Notes: a model not told the origin generated them from the letters alone. 33,474 bases of DNA from Pseudoselenomonas ruminantium (GCA_015058575.1 SVBZ01000037.1:1-33474), one strand, 5' to 3'. Positions 6,779 through 15,057 are shown, numbered from the stretch's first letter. Made by a program: numbers and translations.

Positions 6779-7726
6779 TCAGCCCTTACGAGCAATAAAC
6801 TGTTGTGCTTTGGCTGCAATGCTTTCTGCTGTCAGTCCATGCTCGGCGAGTAATTCTTCCGCTGCGGCTGAATGACCGAAGCAATCCCGGACACCGATGC
6901 GGCATACCGGCACAGGACACGTTTCTGCCACAGTTGCACAGACAGCTTCGCCAAGACCGCCGATGATGTTATGTTCCTCAACGGTAAGGATTGCACCGCA
7001 ATCCTTAGCTGCCTGCCGGACGCATTCTTCGTCCAGCGGCTTGATAGTCGCCATATTGATGACGCGGGCCTCGATGCCTGCTGCCGCCAGTTTTTCTGCA
7101 GCCTTTACCGCCTCTGGCACCAGTATGCCCGTAGCAATCAAGGCCACATCACGGCCCTCGCGCAGGATTTCGCCCTTGCCGATGGTAATCTCTGCATTCT
7201 CGTCATGGAATACGGGCACACCGAGACGGCCAAACCGCAAATATACCGGTCCCTCAAGTTCATACGCCGCCGCCAGCAGCTTGCGCGCCTCAACATCATC
7301 GGACGGACAAAGCACTGTCATGCCCGGGATACTGCGCATCAGCGCAAAATCCTCGCAGCACTGATGAGTCGCCCCATCAGCTCCTACAGAAATACCTGCA
7401 TGGGTCGCGCAAATCTTGACATTGAGGTGCGGATACCCGATGCCGTTGCGCACCTGCTCAAAAGCACGGCCAGCGGCAAACATGGCAAACGTGGACACAA
7501 AGGGAACAAGACCCATCGATGATAGACCAGCAGCGGCACTCATCATATTGCTCTCAGCTATGCCGCAGTCGAAAAAGCGATCCGGGAACTCTTTCTTGAA
7601 CATGCCCGAGCGCGTCGCCCCTGCCAAATCGGCATCCATGACCACGATCTCCTTATGCTGTCTGCCAAGTTCCACCAGGGCACGGCCAAAACTGTCACGC
7701 GTTGCAATCTTCTTCTGTTCTGCCAT
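6779..7726 (-). CDS. Transketolase, C-terminal subunit
   Basis: 315 residues that carry the pyrimidine-binding and C-terminal domains of transketolase. The catalytic Glu58 lies in FDCGIAESNMMSAAAG, followed by the phosphate and sugar binding segment CATHAGISVGADGATHQ. The active enzyme needs the partner encoded 3 nt upstream. Together they transfer two-carbon units between ketose and aldose phosphates in the pentose phosphate pathway, using thiamine diphosphate. Split transketolases are common in anaerobic Firmicutes. The ribosome binding site AAGGAGGG overlaps the end of the previous gene, so translation is probably coupled. As the last gene of the PTS operon, it implies that the imported sugar is processed through the pentose phosphate pool. 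Confidence 0.93.
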   Translation of the reverse strand: MAEQKKIATRDSFGRALVELGRQHKEIVVMDADLAGATRSGMFKKEFPDRFFDCGIAESNMMSAAAGLSSMGLVPFVSTFAMFAAGRAFEQVRNGIGYPHLNVKICATHAGISVGADGATHQCCEDFALMRSIPGMTVLCPSDDVEARKLLAAAYELEGPVYLRFGRLGVPVFHDENAEITIGKGEILREGRDVALIATGILVPEAVKAAEKLAAAGIEARVINMATIKPLDEECVRQAAKDCGAILTVEEHNIIGGLGEAVCATVAETCPVPVCRIGVRDCFGHSAAAEELLAEHGLTAESIAAKAQQFIARKG

Positions 7727-7729
7727 GCC

Positions 7730-8575
7730 TCATCCCTCCTTCAACTGCTGACGGATGGCCGCCAGATCACGCAGCCCCTGCGCCAATTCTTCATCATTCG
7801 GTGCTTTGCCATGCCAGCCCGGATTGTTTTCCATAAAGCTTACACCTTTGCCCTTGACCGTCTTCATCAGGATAACCGTTGGCCGGCCGCTGCCCTGATT
7901 TTCGTGGAAACGGGCAAAGCCCTTGGCGATTTCTGCAAAGTCATGTCCATCGACCGTGATAGCATCGAAGCCGAACGCCGCAAATTTCGCATCAAGCGGC
8001 GCAGTGTTCATGACTTCAGCCGTCGTGCCGTCAATCTGCAAACCGTTGACATCAACGGCCACGCAAAGATTATCGAGCTTATAGTGAGCTGCGTAGAGCG
8101 CTGCCTCCCAGACCTCGCCTTCTGCACATTCGCCATCTCCCAAAAGCACATGGACGCTGAGCGGCTTACCGAGCACTTTTGCCCCCTTGGCCATGCCGAC
8201 AGCTGCACCGATGCCCTGCCCCAGCGATCCTGAAGACATATCGATACCCGGCGTATCGTTCATATTGGGATGGCCCTGCAGATGCGATGTTGGCTTGCGC
8301 AAGGTCAGAAGATCTTCCACCGGAAAATAGCCCTTATGTGCCAGCACCGCATAGAGTGCGGGCGCGACATGCCCCTTCGACAATACGAAACGATCGCGGT
8401 CTTCCCAACAGGGTTCGTCCGGACGGACGTTCATTTCCCGATTGTAGAGCCAGACCAGATAATCAGTGGCCGAAAGGCTGCCACCTGGATGGCCATTGCC
8501 AGCAGCATGGGTCATGCGCAGGATATCCTCGCGTACCGTAACCGCCAGCTCCGGCAGAATCTGTACTTCCATCAT
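7730..8575 (-). CDS. Transketolase, N-terminal subunit
   Basis: 281 residues that form the thiamine diphosphate binding half. Visible features are NGHPGGSLSATD (His29), LSKGHVAPALY (His69), LQGHPN (His102), GSLGQGIGAAVGMA and the TPP/Mg motif GDGECAEGEVWEAA (GDG 146-148) that ends in DVNG. Two consecutive ATG codons occur at 8570-8575; a GGAGCGG site lies 6 nt upstream of the first. The gene begins 14 nt after the EIIC stop codon and is followed by the C-terminal subunit after 3 nt. It is unlikely to be a DXP synthase, since that enzyme is a single chain. Confidence 0.93.
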   Translation of the reverse strand: MMEVQILPELAVTVREDILRMTHAAGNGHPGGSLSATDYLVWLYNREMNVRPDEPCWEDRDRFVLSKGHVAPALYAVLAHKGYFPVEDLLTLRKPTSHLQGHPNMNDTPGIDMSSGSLGQGIGAAVGMAKGAKVLGKPLSVHVLLGDGECAEGEVWEAALYAAHYKLDNLCVAVDVNGLQIDGTTAEVMNTAPLDAKFAAFGFDAITVDGHDFAEIAKGFARFHENQGSGRPTVILMKTVKGKGVSFMENNPGWHGKAPNDEELAQGLRDLAAIRQQLKEG

Positions 8576-8589
8576 AATTCACCGCTCCA

Positions 8590-9864
8590 TTATTTAATCA
8601 GATTGATAACATTGCCAAGGATTGTGCCGACGACGCAGAAATCCGCATCGCTGAACGTCGTATTGGCAAAACCGAGGTTGCCAAGTACCGGCATCAACAG
8701 AATCGGCAGGAACGTAATCAGCAAGCCATGTGCCATAGCACCAAAGATGCAGCCGCGCAGGCCGCCCGTTGCGTTACCGAATACACCAGCCGTAGCGCCG
8801 CAGAAGAAATGCGGGACAACACTCGGCAGGATGATTGGCAGCCACGGCATCGACGTGCCCATCATAAGCAGGATGCCCATGCCGATAACGCCACCGACAA
8901 AGCTCGACAGGAAGCCAATAAGTACGGCATTCGGAGCGAACGGGAATACAACCGGGCAGTCGATTGCCGGTTTAGCATTCGGAACCAGCGTCGTAGCAAT
9001 ACCCGTGAAAGCCGGAACGATTTCTGCCAGGATCAGGCGGACACCGGCGAGGATGACATAAACACCGCCAGCGAACGTGATTGCCTGCAGGATGGAGAAT
9101 ACGAGGAAGTTCTGGCCGCCGCTGAGCTCTTTTTCCACATATTCCGGACCGCAAGCAAGAGCGACAATCAAGAACAGCACGAGCATGACAAGCGAAATAG
9201 CCAGCGACGAGTCACGCAGGAACGCAAGGCCCTGCGGGAAATTGATATCTTCCGTGCTCTGCTCTTTGTTGCCCAGCAATTTGCCGACATAGGCAGCAAA
9301 TACATAGCCCACCGTACCGAAATGACCAAACGCTACATCATCGCTGCCCGAAATCTTTTTCATGACCGGATGGGCAATAGCCGGGAATACCGCCATGACA
9401 AGACCGAGGATGACTGCGCCGACAGCGACCAGCGTTGCGCCCTCAAAGCCGCCGACCGTCAGGATAATGCCAATCATGCAAGCCATGTAAAGCGTATGAT
9501 GACCAGTCAGGAAAATGAACTTGAGCGGTGTGAAGCGCGCGATGAGAACATTGGCCACCATACCAAAAGCCATGATGAGTGCTGTCTGTGTGCCATAAGT
9601 CTCCAGCGCCATACCGACAATGGCTTCATTGTGCGGAACGACACCCGTAATGCCAAAACCATACTGGAACATCGTGCCAAAATGGCCCAAGGCCGTAACG
9701 GCAAGGCCAGCGCCACCGCCGAGGATCAAAACGCCCATAACCGTCTTGATCGATCCCTTGAGTACATCCGAAATCCCCTTCTTCTGTACCACAAGACCGA
9801 TAAAGGAAACCAAACCGATGAGTATTGCCGGTACACTTAAAATATCAAGAATAAATTTTAACAC
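8590..9864 (-). CDS. PTS transporter EIIC, ascorbate (UlaA) family
   Basis: A membrane protein of 424 residues made almost entirely of hydrophobic helices. Conserved UlaA features include GLVVQKKGISDVLKGSIKT near residues 25-43, the helix-break segments FGITGVVPHNEAIVG and FLTGHHTLYMACM, and FGHFGTVGYVFAAYVGK. It forms the substrate channel that works with the soluble EIIA and EIIB encoded immediately upstream. The start codon is GTG (9862-9864), with AAAAGGGGG upstream. Members of this family beside transketolase genes usually act on unknown substrates rather than ascorbate, because none of the Ula catabolic enzymes accompany it here. Confidence 0.92.
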   Translation of the reverse strand: MLKFILDILSVPAILIGLVSFIGLVVQKKGISDVLKGSIKTVMGVLILGGGAGLAVTALGHFGTMFQYGFGITGVVPHNEAIVGMALETYGTQTALIMAFGMVANVLIARFTPLKFIFLTGHHTLYMACMIGIILTVGGFEGATLVAVGAVILGLVMAVFPAIAHPVMKKISGSDDVAFGHFGTVGYVFAAYVGKLLGNKEQSTEDINFPQGLAFLRDSSLAISLVMLVLFLIVALACGPEYVEKELSGGQNFLVFSILQAITFAGGVYVILAGVRLILAEIVPAFTGIATTLVPNAKPAIDCPVVFPFAPNAVLIGFLSSFVGGVIGMGILLMMGTSMPWLPIILPSVVPHFFCGATAGVFGNATGGLRGCIFGAMAHGLLITFLPILLMPVLGNLGFANTTFSDADFCVVGTILGNVINLIK

Positions 9865-9901
9865 CGTAAATCCCCCTTTTTATTCAGTTAGGATAGCTTT
9901 G

Positions 9902-10183
9902 TCATCCCTGTGACACCTTTTCAACAGCTGCTGTGATTTTTTCCTTGAGCTCCTGCTTGTCAATCATGTTATTGAGCGAAACGACCTCACCGCCCAAGCC
10001 GACAAGCTGCGTGGCAATGTCACGCGTACCGACATAGATATCGGACTTATTGCCGGCAGCCGACGAAAGATCGCAATGCGTAACCTCCGCCTCAACACCA
10101 AGCTCCTTGAGTACATTCTTGATGTTCATCTCAATCATGAATGAACTGCCAAGACCGCTGCCACAACATACGAGAATCTTCAT
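9902..10183 (-). CDS. PTS EIIB component, ascorbate/galactitol type
   Basis: A cytoplasmic protein of 93 residues that passes phosphate from EIIA to the sugar. The P-loop ILVCCGSGLGSSFM carries the phosphorylated cysteine, most likely Cys7, since it directly precedes the Gly as in UlaB. The length and the Rossmann-like pattern fit the family. Its ATG overlaps the EIIA stop codon (ATGA at 10180-10183), which indicates translational coupling. EIIC follows after 37 nt. Confidence 0.92.
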   Translation of the reverse strand: MKILVCCGSGLGSSFMIEMNIKNVLKELGVEAEVTHCDLSSAAGNKSDIYVGTRDIATQLVGLGGEVVSLNNMIDKQELKEKITAAVEKVSQG

Positions 10184-10629
10184 TTTCCTTCGTCTCCTTT
10201 CAAGATTGCCATAGCCTCCCCGACCGATCGAGCGGCCAGGAAATTATCCAAACACTCCGGTACCATAAGGAAATCCGTAAGTGCTTCTAACATTTTAAGA
10301 TGTTTCGTCTCATCCGGCGTTGCCAGCGTAATGACCAGCCGCACAGGATCATTATGCGCACTGCCGAACTCAACCGGTTCACGCAGCGTCATAAGCGTAA
10401 GCCCCACACCATGTGCCCCGCACTCGGGACGCGCATGGGCCAGCATGATGCCCGGTGCAATGACCATATATGGCATTGCCCGATGGTTCGCCTTGATGGC
10501 CTCCACATACGCAGGTTCGATGATGCCCCGCTGCAAGAGCGGCTGTGCGCCGCGCATAACGGCATCCTCCCAATCCTTGCAGGATTCTCCGAGCAGAATG
10601 TCATCTTCTCCAACGAAATCCTCCAGCAT
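10180..10629 (-). CDS. PTS EIIA component, fructose/mannitol/ascorbate type
   Basis: A cytoplasmic protein of 149 residues and the first gene of the structural operon. His65 in APGIMLAHARPE is the phosphorylation site that receives phosphate from HPr. GVGLTLMTLREPVEFG and VRLVITLATPDETKHL are typical EIIA-2 strands, and the protein ends in the usual helical tail. A good promoter lies at 10695-10723 and a palindromic operator at 10734-10752. Expression is probably activated by the regulator encoded upstream. Confidence 0.93.
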   Translation of the reverse strand: MLEDFVGEDDILLGESCKDWEDAVMRGAQPLLQRGIIEPAYVEAIKANHRAMPYMVIAPGIMLAHARPECGAHGVGLTLMTLREPVEFGSAHNDPVRLVITLATPDETKHLKMLEALTDFLMVPECLDNFLAARSVGEAMAILKGDEGK

Positions 10630-10694
10630 GCCATCACTCTCCTTTCTATACCCTGTGGCTGCCTCCCTGCAGCCCGTGTTTCATCTACGCCTTC

Positions 10695-10723
10695 ATTATA
10701 CGAATGAAAACCGGCCGCAACAA
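10695..10723 (-). promoter_or_regulatory. Promoter of the PTS/transketolase operon
   Basis: On the minus strand, -35 TTGTTG (10718-10723) and -10 TATAAT (10695-10700) are 17 bp apart. The start of EIIA is about 60 nt downstream of the expected transcription start. Confidence 0.75.
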
Positions 10724-10726
10724 GAA

Positions 10727-10759
10727 CAAAAGCTTGCACAATACTTGTGCAAGCTTTTG
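10727..10759 (-). terminator. 13-bp hairpin after the regulator gene
   Basis: CAAAAGCTTGCAC (10727-10739) pairs perfectly with GTGCAAGCTTTTG (10747-10759) across a 7-nt loop, 7 nt after the regulator stop codon. The downstream T-rich run on the minus strand is modest. The centre of the hairpin doubles as an operator-like palindrome, so a DNA-binding role is at least as likely. Confidence 0.55.
10734..10752. promoter_or_regulatory. 19-bp palindrome, probable PRD-regulator operator (EIIA promoter)
   Basis: TTGCACAATACTTGTGCAA is a near-perfect dyad ending 10 bp upstream of the EIIA -35 box. A related dyad lies at the same distance from the -35 of the regulator gene (12854-12872). MtlR/LicR-type activators bind palindromes with TTG/CAA ends in this position. 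Confidence 0.65.
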
Positions 10760-10765
10760 CATTTC

Positions 10766-12778
10766 TTATGCTTTTGTCAGGAACTGCTGCAGCTGCTGCC
10801 GCATCGTCACGGCATCCGGACAGGTACGCAGCGCCTGCAGCATATGCTCACTGTTGAACACACGCCAAAGATCCGATAATAGCGGCAGATGTGCCTTCTC
10901 GCTTGTGGTCGAGAACGCAAACAGCATATCGACCGGCCGTTTGTCATCACTGAAGAATACAGGCTGCTTGAGCCGCAGGAAGCTTACTGCTACCTTGCGC
11001 GCACCATCCTCGATATGCGCATGCGGCATGGCTACGCCATCACAGACGACAATATACGGGCCAATGTTGCGCACGACACGGACCATCTGCCGGACATAAT
11101 GCTCCGTCACTGCGCCCTCAGCCAGCAGCAGATTCCCCGCCTGCGTAACGGCAGTCTCCCAATCACCGGCCTCGCCATCGAGCCGGATGCACGGCTCCTG
11201 CAACAGCTCCACGAGACCGCTTTCTTTCGCTGCCGTCTGTCCTGGCAATGGCTCTGACATATACTTTTTATGATAGAAATAACGGATTTGTCCCTCGATG
11301 ACCTGAATGCCTGCATCGGTAAGGATCGGCGACACGCGCAGTACCGCCATCCCCGGCGGTACCTTCTGTATGTCGACAGTGCTTATGATGATATCGACAT
11401 GCTCCATATCCGCAGCACTCAGGCGATATAACGATACAGTCTTGACGATCTGGATATACGGCAGATTATTGCGCAGCGTCATAGCCAGCAGATTGGCTGT
11501 ACCGATGCCATTGCCACAGACGAGCAGCACAGACAGCTGCTTCTTGCGCTGCAAGTTGCGCCGCTCGACCGCCGCCCCCAGATGGATAGTCAGGTAGCCG
11601 ATTTCATCCTCGGAAAAAGCTATGCCCATATGCTCCGTGATTTTCGCCGCCGCACGGTTGGCAATATCATAAAGCGACGTATACTGCTCCTTGATGCTGC
11701 CGAGCAAAGGATTCGTCAGCATAATGCCAAAATGCGCCCGCTCGATAGCTGGCTGCAAATGCAGCGCCAGATTATAGAGAAGCTCATCGTCGTCAAGATA
11801 GAAGTCTCCGAGCCACACCTGCGCATACTCGATGAACCGCCGTGCCAAATCCACGGCCTCAACATTGACATCCTTGGGCTGACGCTGCTGATCCCCTCCT
11901 GGCAGGAAGAATATACGGCTATGCAGCAGCTCCCGGACAAGATACTGTACCTCACCTGGCTGGCGGAAGCCACGCTGCAGCGCATCAAGCGACTGGGCGA
12001 TTTCGCCTGCGAGCCGCTTTAGTTGCTCGCCCTCATCGGACAAGAACCCCAGCGGTGCCTGATAGCTCATATCATGCCCCTGCTGCAGCCGTTTGAACTG
12101 CACGAGCAAGGCGCAAATCATGCGGTTGGCCGAGGAATCATTTTCGAGTATCCCACGCTGTTCCATCAGCTCCAAAAAGGAATGGGCAATCTGCTCGACA
12201 GGCAGATCCTGCACATAATCGCGGAACAATTCCTGCCCGGCCGGACAAGGCGCTGCCATATCAAAATGACCGCGGAAATCATAGCTTGCCCGGTTGAAAA
12301 TATGGATGAGCATATCGCGGCACGCCTGTTCATCGCCATGCGCCCAAATCCCCAGCCCGCGCTTCGAGTCGTAGACGAGATTGCGCTTTTCCAAGGTTTC
12401 CTGCACATCTTTGAGATCCGCCAGCAATGTCGTGCGGCTGATGGCGAGCATCTCCGCGAGCCCGTCAATGGAGCATTTCTGCTCGCCAAGCAGCGCCAGG
12501 ATGATGCGGTCCTGCCGCTCCTTGCGTCCCCATACATGCTGCTCCGCATGAAGAGTACCTGCTTCATCGGCGCGTTCCAGCCACATGCCATACCGCGGCT
12601 TACGGCAAAGCGTCAGCCCCTGCTCCGAAAGCTCGTCCTCGATTTCCTTGAGATCATAGTGCACCGTACGCACCGAGACCTGCAGCAGCTTAGCCAGCTG
12701 ATCTATCGTAATCGGCAAGTCCTGTGAAGTCCCCGCCAGCGCTTTTTCCAGCCTCCGTCTGCGTTCATTCGCCTCCAC
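10766..12778 (-). CDS. PRD-containing BglG/MtlR-type transcription activator
   Basis: 670 residues with the full architecture of a PTS-controlled activator. There are two N-terminal winged helices (about 20-60 and 95-140; VSVRTVHYDLKEIEDEL, LAISRTTLLADLKDVQ), two PRD domains (about 190-300 with His286, 305-405 with His340 and His399), an EIIB-like domain with Cys421 in VLLVCGNGIGTAN, and a C-terminal EIIA domain with His586 in GVAMPHAHIED. Phosphorylation of these residues by HPr and EII proteins should tune DNA binding to sugar availability. The DNA-binding head shows that it is an activator, not an RNA antiterminator. The start is GTG (12776-12778) with GAGGGGG upstream. It probably controls the PTS genes that follow. 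Confidence 0.93.
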   Translation of the reverse strand: MEANERRRRLEKALAGTSQDLPITIDQLAKLLQVSVRTVHYDLKEIEDELSEQGLTLCRKPRYGMWLERADEAGTLHAEQHVWGRKERQDRIILALLGEQKCSIDGLAEMLAISRTTLLADLKDVQETLEKRNLVYDSKRGLGIWAHGDEQACRDMLIHIFNRASYDFRGHFDMAAPCPAGQELFRDYVQDLPVEQIAHSFLELMEQRGILENDSSANRMICALLVQFKRLQQGHDMSYQAPLGFLSDEGEQLKRLAGEIAQSLDALQRGFRQPGEVQYLVRELLHSRIFFLPGGDQQRQPKDVNVEAVDLARRFIEYAQVWLGDFYLDDDELLYNLALHLQPAIERAHFGIMLTNPLLGSIKEQYTSLYDIANRAAAKITEHMGIAFSEDEIGYLTIHLGAAVERRNLQRKKQLSVLLVCGNGIGTANLLAMTLRNNLPYIQIVKTVSLYRLSAADMEHVDIIISTVDIQKVPPGMAVLRVSPILTDAGIQVIEGQIRYFYHKKYMSEPLPGQTAAKESGLVELLQEPCIRLDGEAGDWETAVTQAGNLLLAEGAVTEHYVRQMVRVVRNIGPYIVVCDGVAMPHAHIEDGARKVAVSFLRLKQPVFFSDDKRPVDMLFAFSTTSEKAHLPLLSDLWRVFNSEHMLQALRTCPDAVTMRQQLQQFLTKA

Positions 12779-12793
12779 TTCATCGCCCCCTCA

Positions 12794-12825
12794 CACTTTA
12801 TCCATAATATCTAAAGTATAAAGTG
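12794..12825. repeat. Inverted repeat around the regulator -10 region
   Basis: CACTTTAT (12794-12801) and ATAAAGTG (12818-12825) are perfect inverted halves separated by 16 bp. They overlap the -10 box and the expected start site of the regulator promoter, where a repressor could bind. Confidence 0.4.
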
Positions 12826-12843
12826 GGCGCCAAAAGAAGACAA
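12815..12843 (-). promoter_or_regulatory. Promoter of the PRD regulator gene
   Basis: On the minus strand, -35 TTGTCT (12838-12843) and -10 TATACT (12815-12820) are 17 bp apart, about 30 nt before the GTG start after allowing for the start site. Confidence 0.6.
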
Positions 12844-12853
12844 GTACAATTCT

Positions 12854-12872
12854 TTGCAGACAGTCTGTGCAA
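12854..12872. promoter_or_regulatory. 19-bp palindrome, probable PRD-regulator operator (autoregulation)
   Basis: The plus strand reads TTGCAGACAGTCTGTGCAA. Its reverse complement shares 13 of 19 positions with the 10734-10752 site, including TTGCACA at one end and GCAA at the other. The gap to the -35 box is 10 bp, identical to the EIIA promoter. Confidence 0.6.
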
Positions 12873-12891
12873 TATTTCGACAATATCCCAA

Positions 12892-13887
12892 TCAGCCATC
12901 ACAGCCAAAGGCGATGCCCGCCTGCTTGCGGGCCTCCTCAGCTGTTGCCATCACCGCGGCCGAAATAGCCAAGCCCGAAAGCATAGCTTCTTCGTCACCC
13001 GCCGCATAGATGCGGGCAAACTCCTGGAATTCATGCACCATGCGGTGCCCGTAGCGATTGAGCGCATAGCGCGTCGTCTGGCCGGAGCCATGCAGATGCA
13101 CCTCAAACTCCTTGAGTTCATTGGGTGCCCCCAGAACGCGCAGCCAGCCCTTCTCCCCCTGAATGGTCACAAAGCAGGGACTTTCGGTATCCTTGGCTCC
13201 CAATGCCGTAGCGAAAAAGCCCGGATACCGCATCAGCACCACGCCCGAAGTATCGATACCATTGAAGCCAATATTCGGCATATAGGTCACCTGCTTCGGC
13301 CTGCCAAACAGGCCGATGATAAAATTCAAGTTGTAGATATTGATATCGTAGAGCGCGCCGCCCGAAAGCTGCGGATCGAAAGCTGGCAGCACTTCCCCCT
13401 GCAAGTATTTATCGTAACGGCTCGAATACTGCGAGTAGTTCGCCGTAACGGCGCGGATAGCCCCGAGATCTGGCAAAGCCTTGCGGATGGCCGTAAAGTT
13501 TGGCATATGAAGCAGGCTCACGGCCTCAAACACATAGCGATGCTTCTCGCGTGCCAATGCGCAAAGCTCGCGCACCTCAGCTGCCGTCGAGGCAAATGGC
13601 TTTTCAACAATGACATTCTTGCCAGCCAGCAGCGCTTTCTTCGTGTATTCATAGTGCACACTATTGATAAGGCCGACATAGACAAACTCAATGCCGGGAT
13701 TAGCCAGCAACGCTTCATAATCTGTATAGACCTGCGGTATGCCATAGCGAGCTGCCAGCTGCTCCGCCTTGCCTTGGCTCTTGGGCCGGGCAAAGATAGC
13801 CACAGTATCGATTCCGCCCGCCTGTTGTATGGCTGGCAAAGCCCCCTCTTGTACGATTTTTCCTGTTCCAAGGATTGCCAGTTTCAT
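12892..13887 (-). CDS. Gfo/Idh/MocA-family oxidoreductase
   Basis: 331 residues. An N-terminal Rossmann domain has LGTGKIVQEGALPAI (where GTG is the dinucleotide turn) and the family signature VIVEKPFAST with the catalytic-region Lys-Pro. The C-terminal alpha/beta domain carries GGALYDINIYNLNFIIG, with Asp and Asn in the usual active-site helix. Such enzymes oxidise or reduce a sugar, inositol or amino sugar with NAD(P). The gene follows the second family member by 18 nt, so both should be on one transcript. It lies upstream of the PTS regulator, and a shared sugar pathway is possible but not demonstrated. Confidence 0.88.
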   Translation of the reverse strand: MKLAILGTGKIVQEGALPAIQQAGGIDTVAIFARPKSQGKAEQLAARYGIPQVYTDYEALLANPGIEFVYVGLINSVHYEYTKKALLAGKNVIVEKPFASTAAEVRELCALAREKHRYVFEAVSLLHMPNFTAIRKALPDLGAIRAVTANYSQYSSRYDKYLQGEVLPAFDPQLSGGALYDINIYNLNFIIGLFGRPKQVTYMPNIGFNGIDTSGVVLMRYPGFFATALGAKDTESPCFVTIQGEKGWLRVLGAPNELKEFEVHLHGSGQTTRYALNRYGHRMVHEFQEFARIYAAGDEEAMLSGLAISAAVMATAEEARKQAGIAFGCDG

Positions 13888-13905
13888 CTTCTCACACCTC
13901 CCCTA

Positions 13906-14952
13906 TCACAAAGCCGCCAGCAAGGATTTCCCCGCCTGCTCAAGAATACGCATCTGCGCCATTGTCTGTTCCTCCGTCACGAGGGGCGGAGCACCATGCA
14001 CGATAGTCTCATGGAGTGCATCATAGTAACGCGCATAATCGCCGCGCACTGACGGCACCTTTTCCTCATGATAGCCGCCCTGCTCATCATAATACGTCAA
14101 CGTACCGTAATGTTCCGGCAAATCGATGCCGAAATCATCGTGCCCCTTGGGCAGATAGAACTTCTTGAGATCTGCCTCCTGCCGGTCCTCCGTCTGCTTG
14201 ATGAACGCGCCGCGACGGCCGTAGACCGCAAAGCTTGGCCGCGGCTTGACGCGGAAATAACTTGACTTGACCGAAACCTTGAGATTGCGCGTCCCATAGT
14301 CAAAATCCAAATCAAAATAATCATTCATGCGCCCCGCGCCCAAGAGCTGCCGCACATCGCTATGAACTGCATCGGGCTCACCGAAGAACGAGAGTACCTG
14401 ATCGACCGTATGGCAGGCATGGGTATAGAGAAAAGCCTCTTCCCACTGGAAGCCGGCCGCGCTTTCTGGTACCTCCGGCCGGTAATAATCGTAATGCATA
14501 TTGACCTCATACAGCTCGCCGAGCTTGCCCGAAGCGATGACCTGCTGCACCGTGAGGAAATCACTGTCAAAGCGGCGATTCTGATAGCACTGCACCATAA
14601 GCCCCTTCGCACGGGCCAGGGAAAAGATTTCCTCAGCCTCTGCCGTACTTACGGCAAAGGGCTTCTCAACCACACAATGCTTGCCAGCTGCAAGTACCTG
14701 CCGCGCCAATTCCACATGACTGCCAGCCGGTGTACTTAGGACAACAGCCTGGATTTCGGGATCCTGCAGCAGCGCATCGATATCTTCTGTATAATGAACA
14801 CCATCAATAGCCGGCCATATGTCATGGCGCACGCGGCGCTGATAGATGGTCTTGACCCGGATTTTCTCCGGCCGGTTCAGCACAAACGGCAGATGATAGC
14901 GGTTCGTGCTCTTGCCATTGCCAATGAATCCAATCACAAGCTGTTTTTCCAT
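13906..14952 (-). CDS. Gfo/Idh/MocA-family oxidoreductase (YdgJ/IolW-like)
   Basis: 348 residues. The N-terminus GFIGNGKSTNRYHLPFVL, with the YHLP helix start, and CVVEKPFAVS are characteristic of the YdgJ/IolW-like subgroup, which includes NADP-dependent scyllo-inositol dehydrogenases. FLYTHACHTVDQVLSFFG carries the conserved His/Asp of the catalytic segment. It is only distantly similar to its downstream neighbour, so the pair is not a recent duplication. A GGAGGG site lies 7 nt before the ATG, and an extended -10 promoter (14998-15006) suggests this gene starts the two-gene transcript. The substrate is unknown. Confidence 0.88.
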   Translation of the reverse strand: MEKQLVIGFIGNGKSTNRYHLPFVLNRPEKIRVKTIYQRRVRHDIWPAIDGVHYTEDIDALLQDPEIQAVVLSTPAGSHVELARQVLAAGKHCVVEKPFAVSTAEAEEIFSLARAKGLMVQCYQNRRFDSDFLTVQQVIASGKLGELYEVNMHYDYYRPEVPESAAGFQWEEAFLYTHACHTVDQVLSFFGEPDAVHSDVRQLLGAGRMNDYFDLDFDYGTRNLKVSVKSSYFRVKPRPSFAVYGRRGAFIKQTEDRQEADLKKFYLPKGHDDFGIDLPEHYGTLTYYDEQGGYHEEKVPSVRGDYARYYDALHETIVHGAPPLVTEEQTMAQMRILEQAGKSLLAAL

Positions 14953-14997
14953 ACGAATCCCTCCGAATCACGTGCAAATAAACGGTTTCACGCTCGT

Positions 14998-15006
14998 ATT
15001 ATATCA
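14998..15006 (-). promoter_or_regulatory. Extended -10 promoter of the oxidoreductase pair
   Basis: The minus strand reads TGATATAAT, a perfect TATAAT with an upstream TG, 46 bp before the start codon. No good -35 is at the right distance, which is normal for extended -10 promoters. Confidence 0.55.
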
Positions 15007-15025
15007 TACCCTGCATGACAAGATA

Positions 15026-15057
15026 TATAAAAAAGGCCATCACACACGGATGACCTT
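15026..15057 (-). terminator. Terminator overlapping the stop codon of the MATE gene
   Basis: On the minus strand a 9-bp stem AAGGTCATC/GATGGCCTT (one G-U) is followed by TTTTTTATAT. The 5' arm lies in the last sense codons and the TGA (15040-15042) falls in the loop region. Confidence 0.75.

Noticed and set aside
8728..9840. A 370-codon plus-strand frame opposite EIIC
   Set aside because: It is the reverse shadow of a membrane protein gene; its composition is highly charged as expected for an antisense of hydrophobic codons.
12823..14052. A 409-codon plus-strand frame opposite the first oxidoreductase
   Set aside because: The opposite strand carries a complete Gfo/Idh/MocA protein, and this frame has no recognisable domain or start signal.
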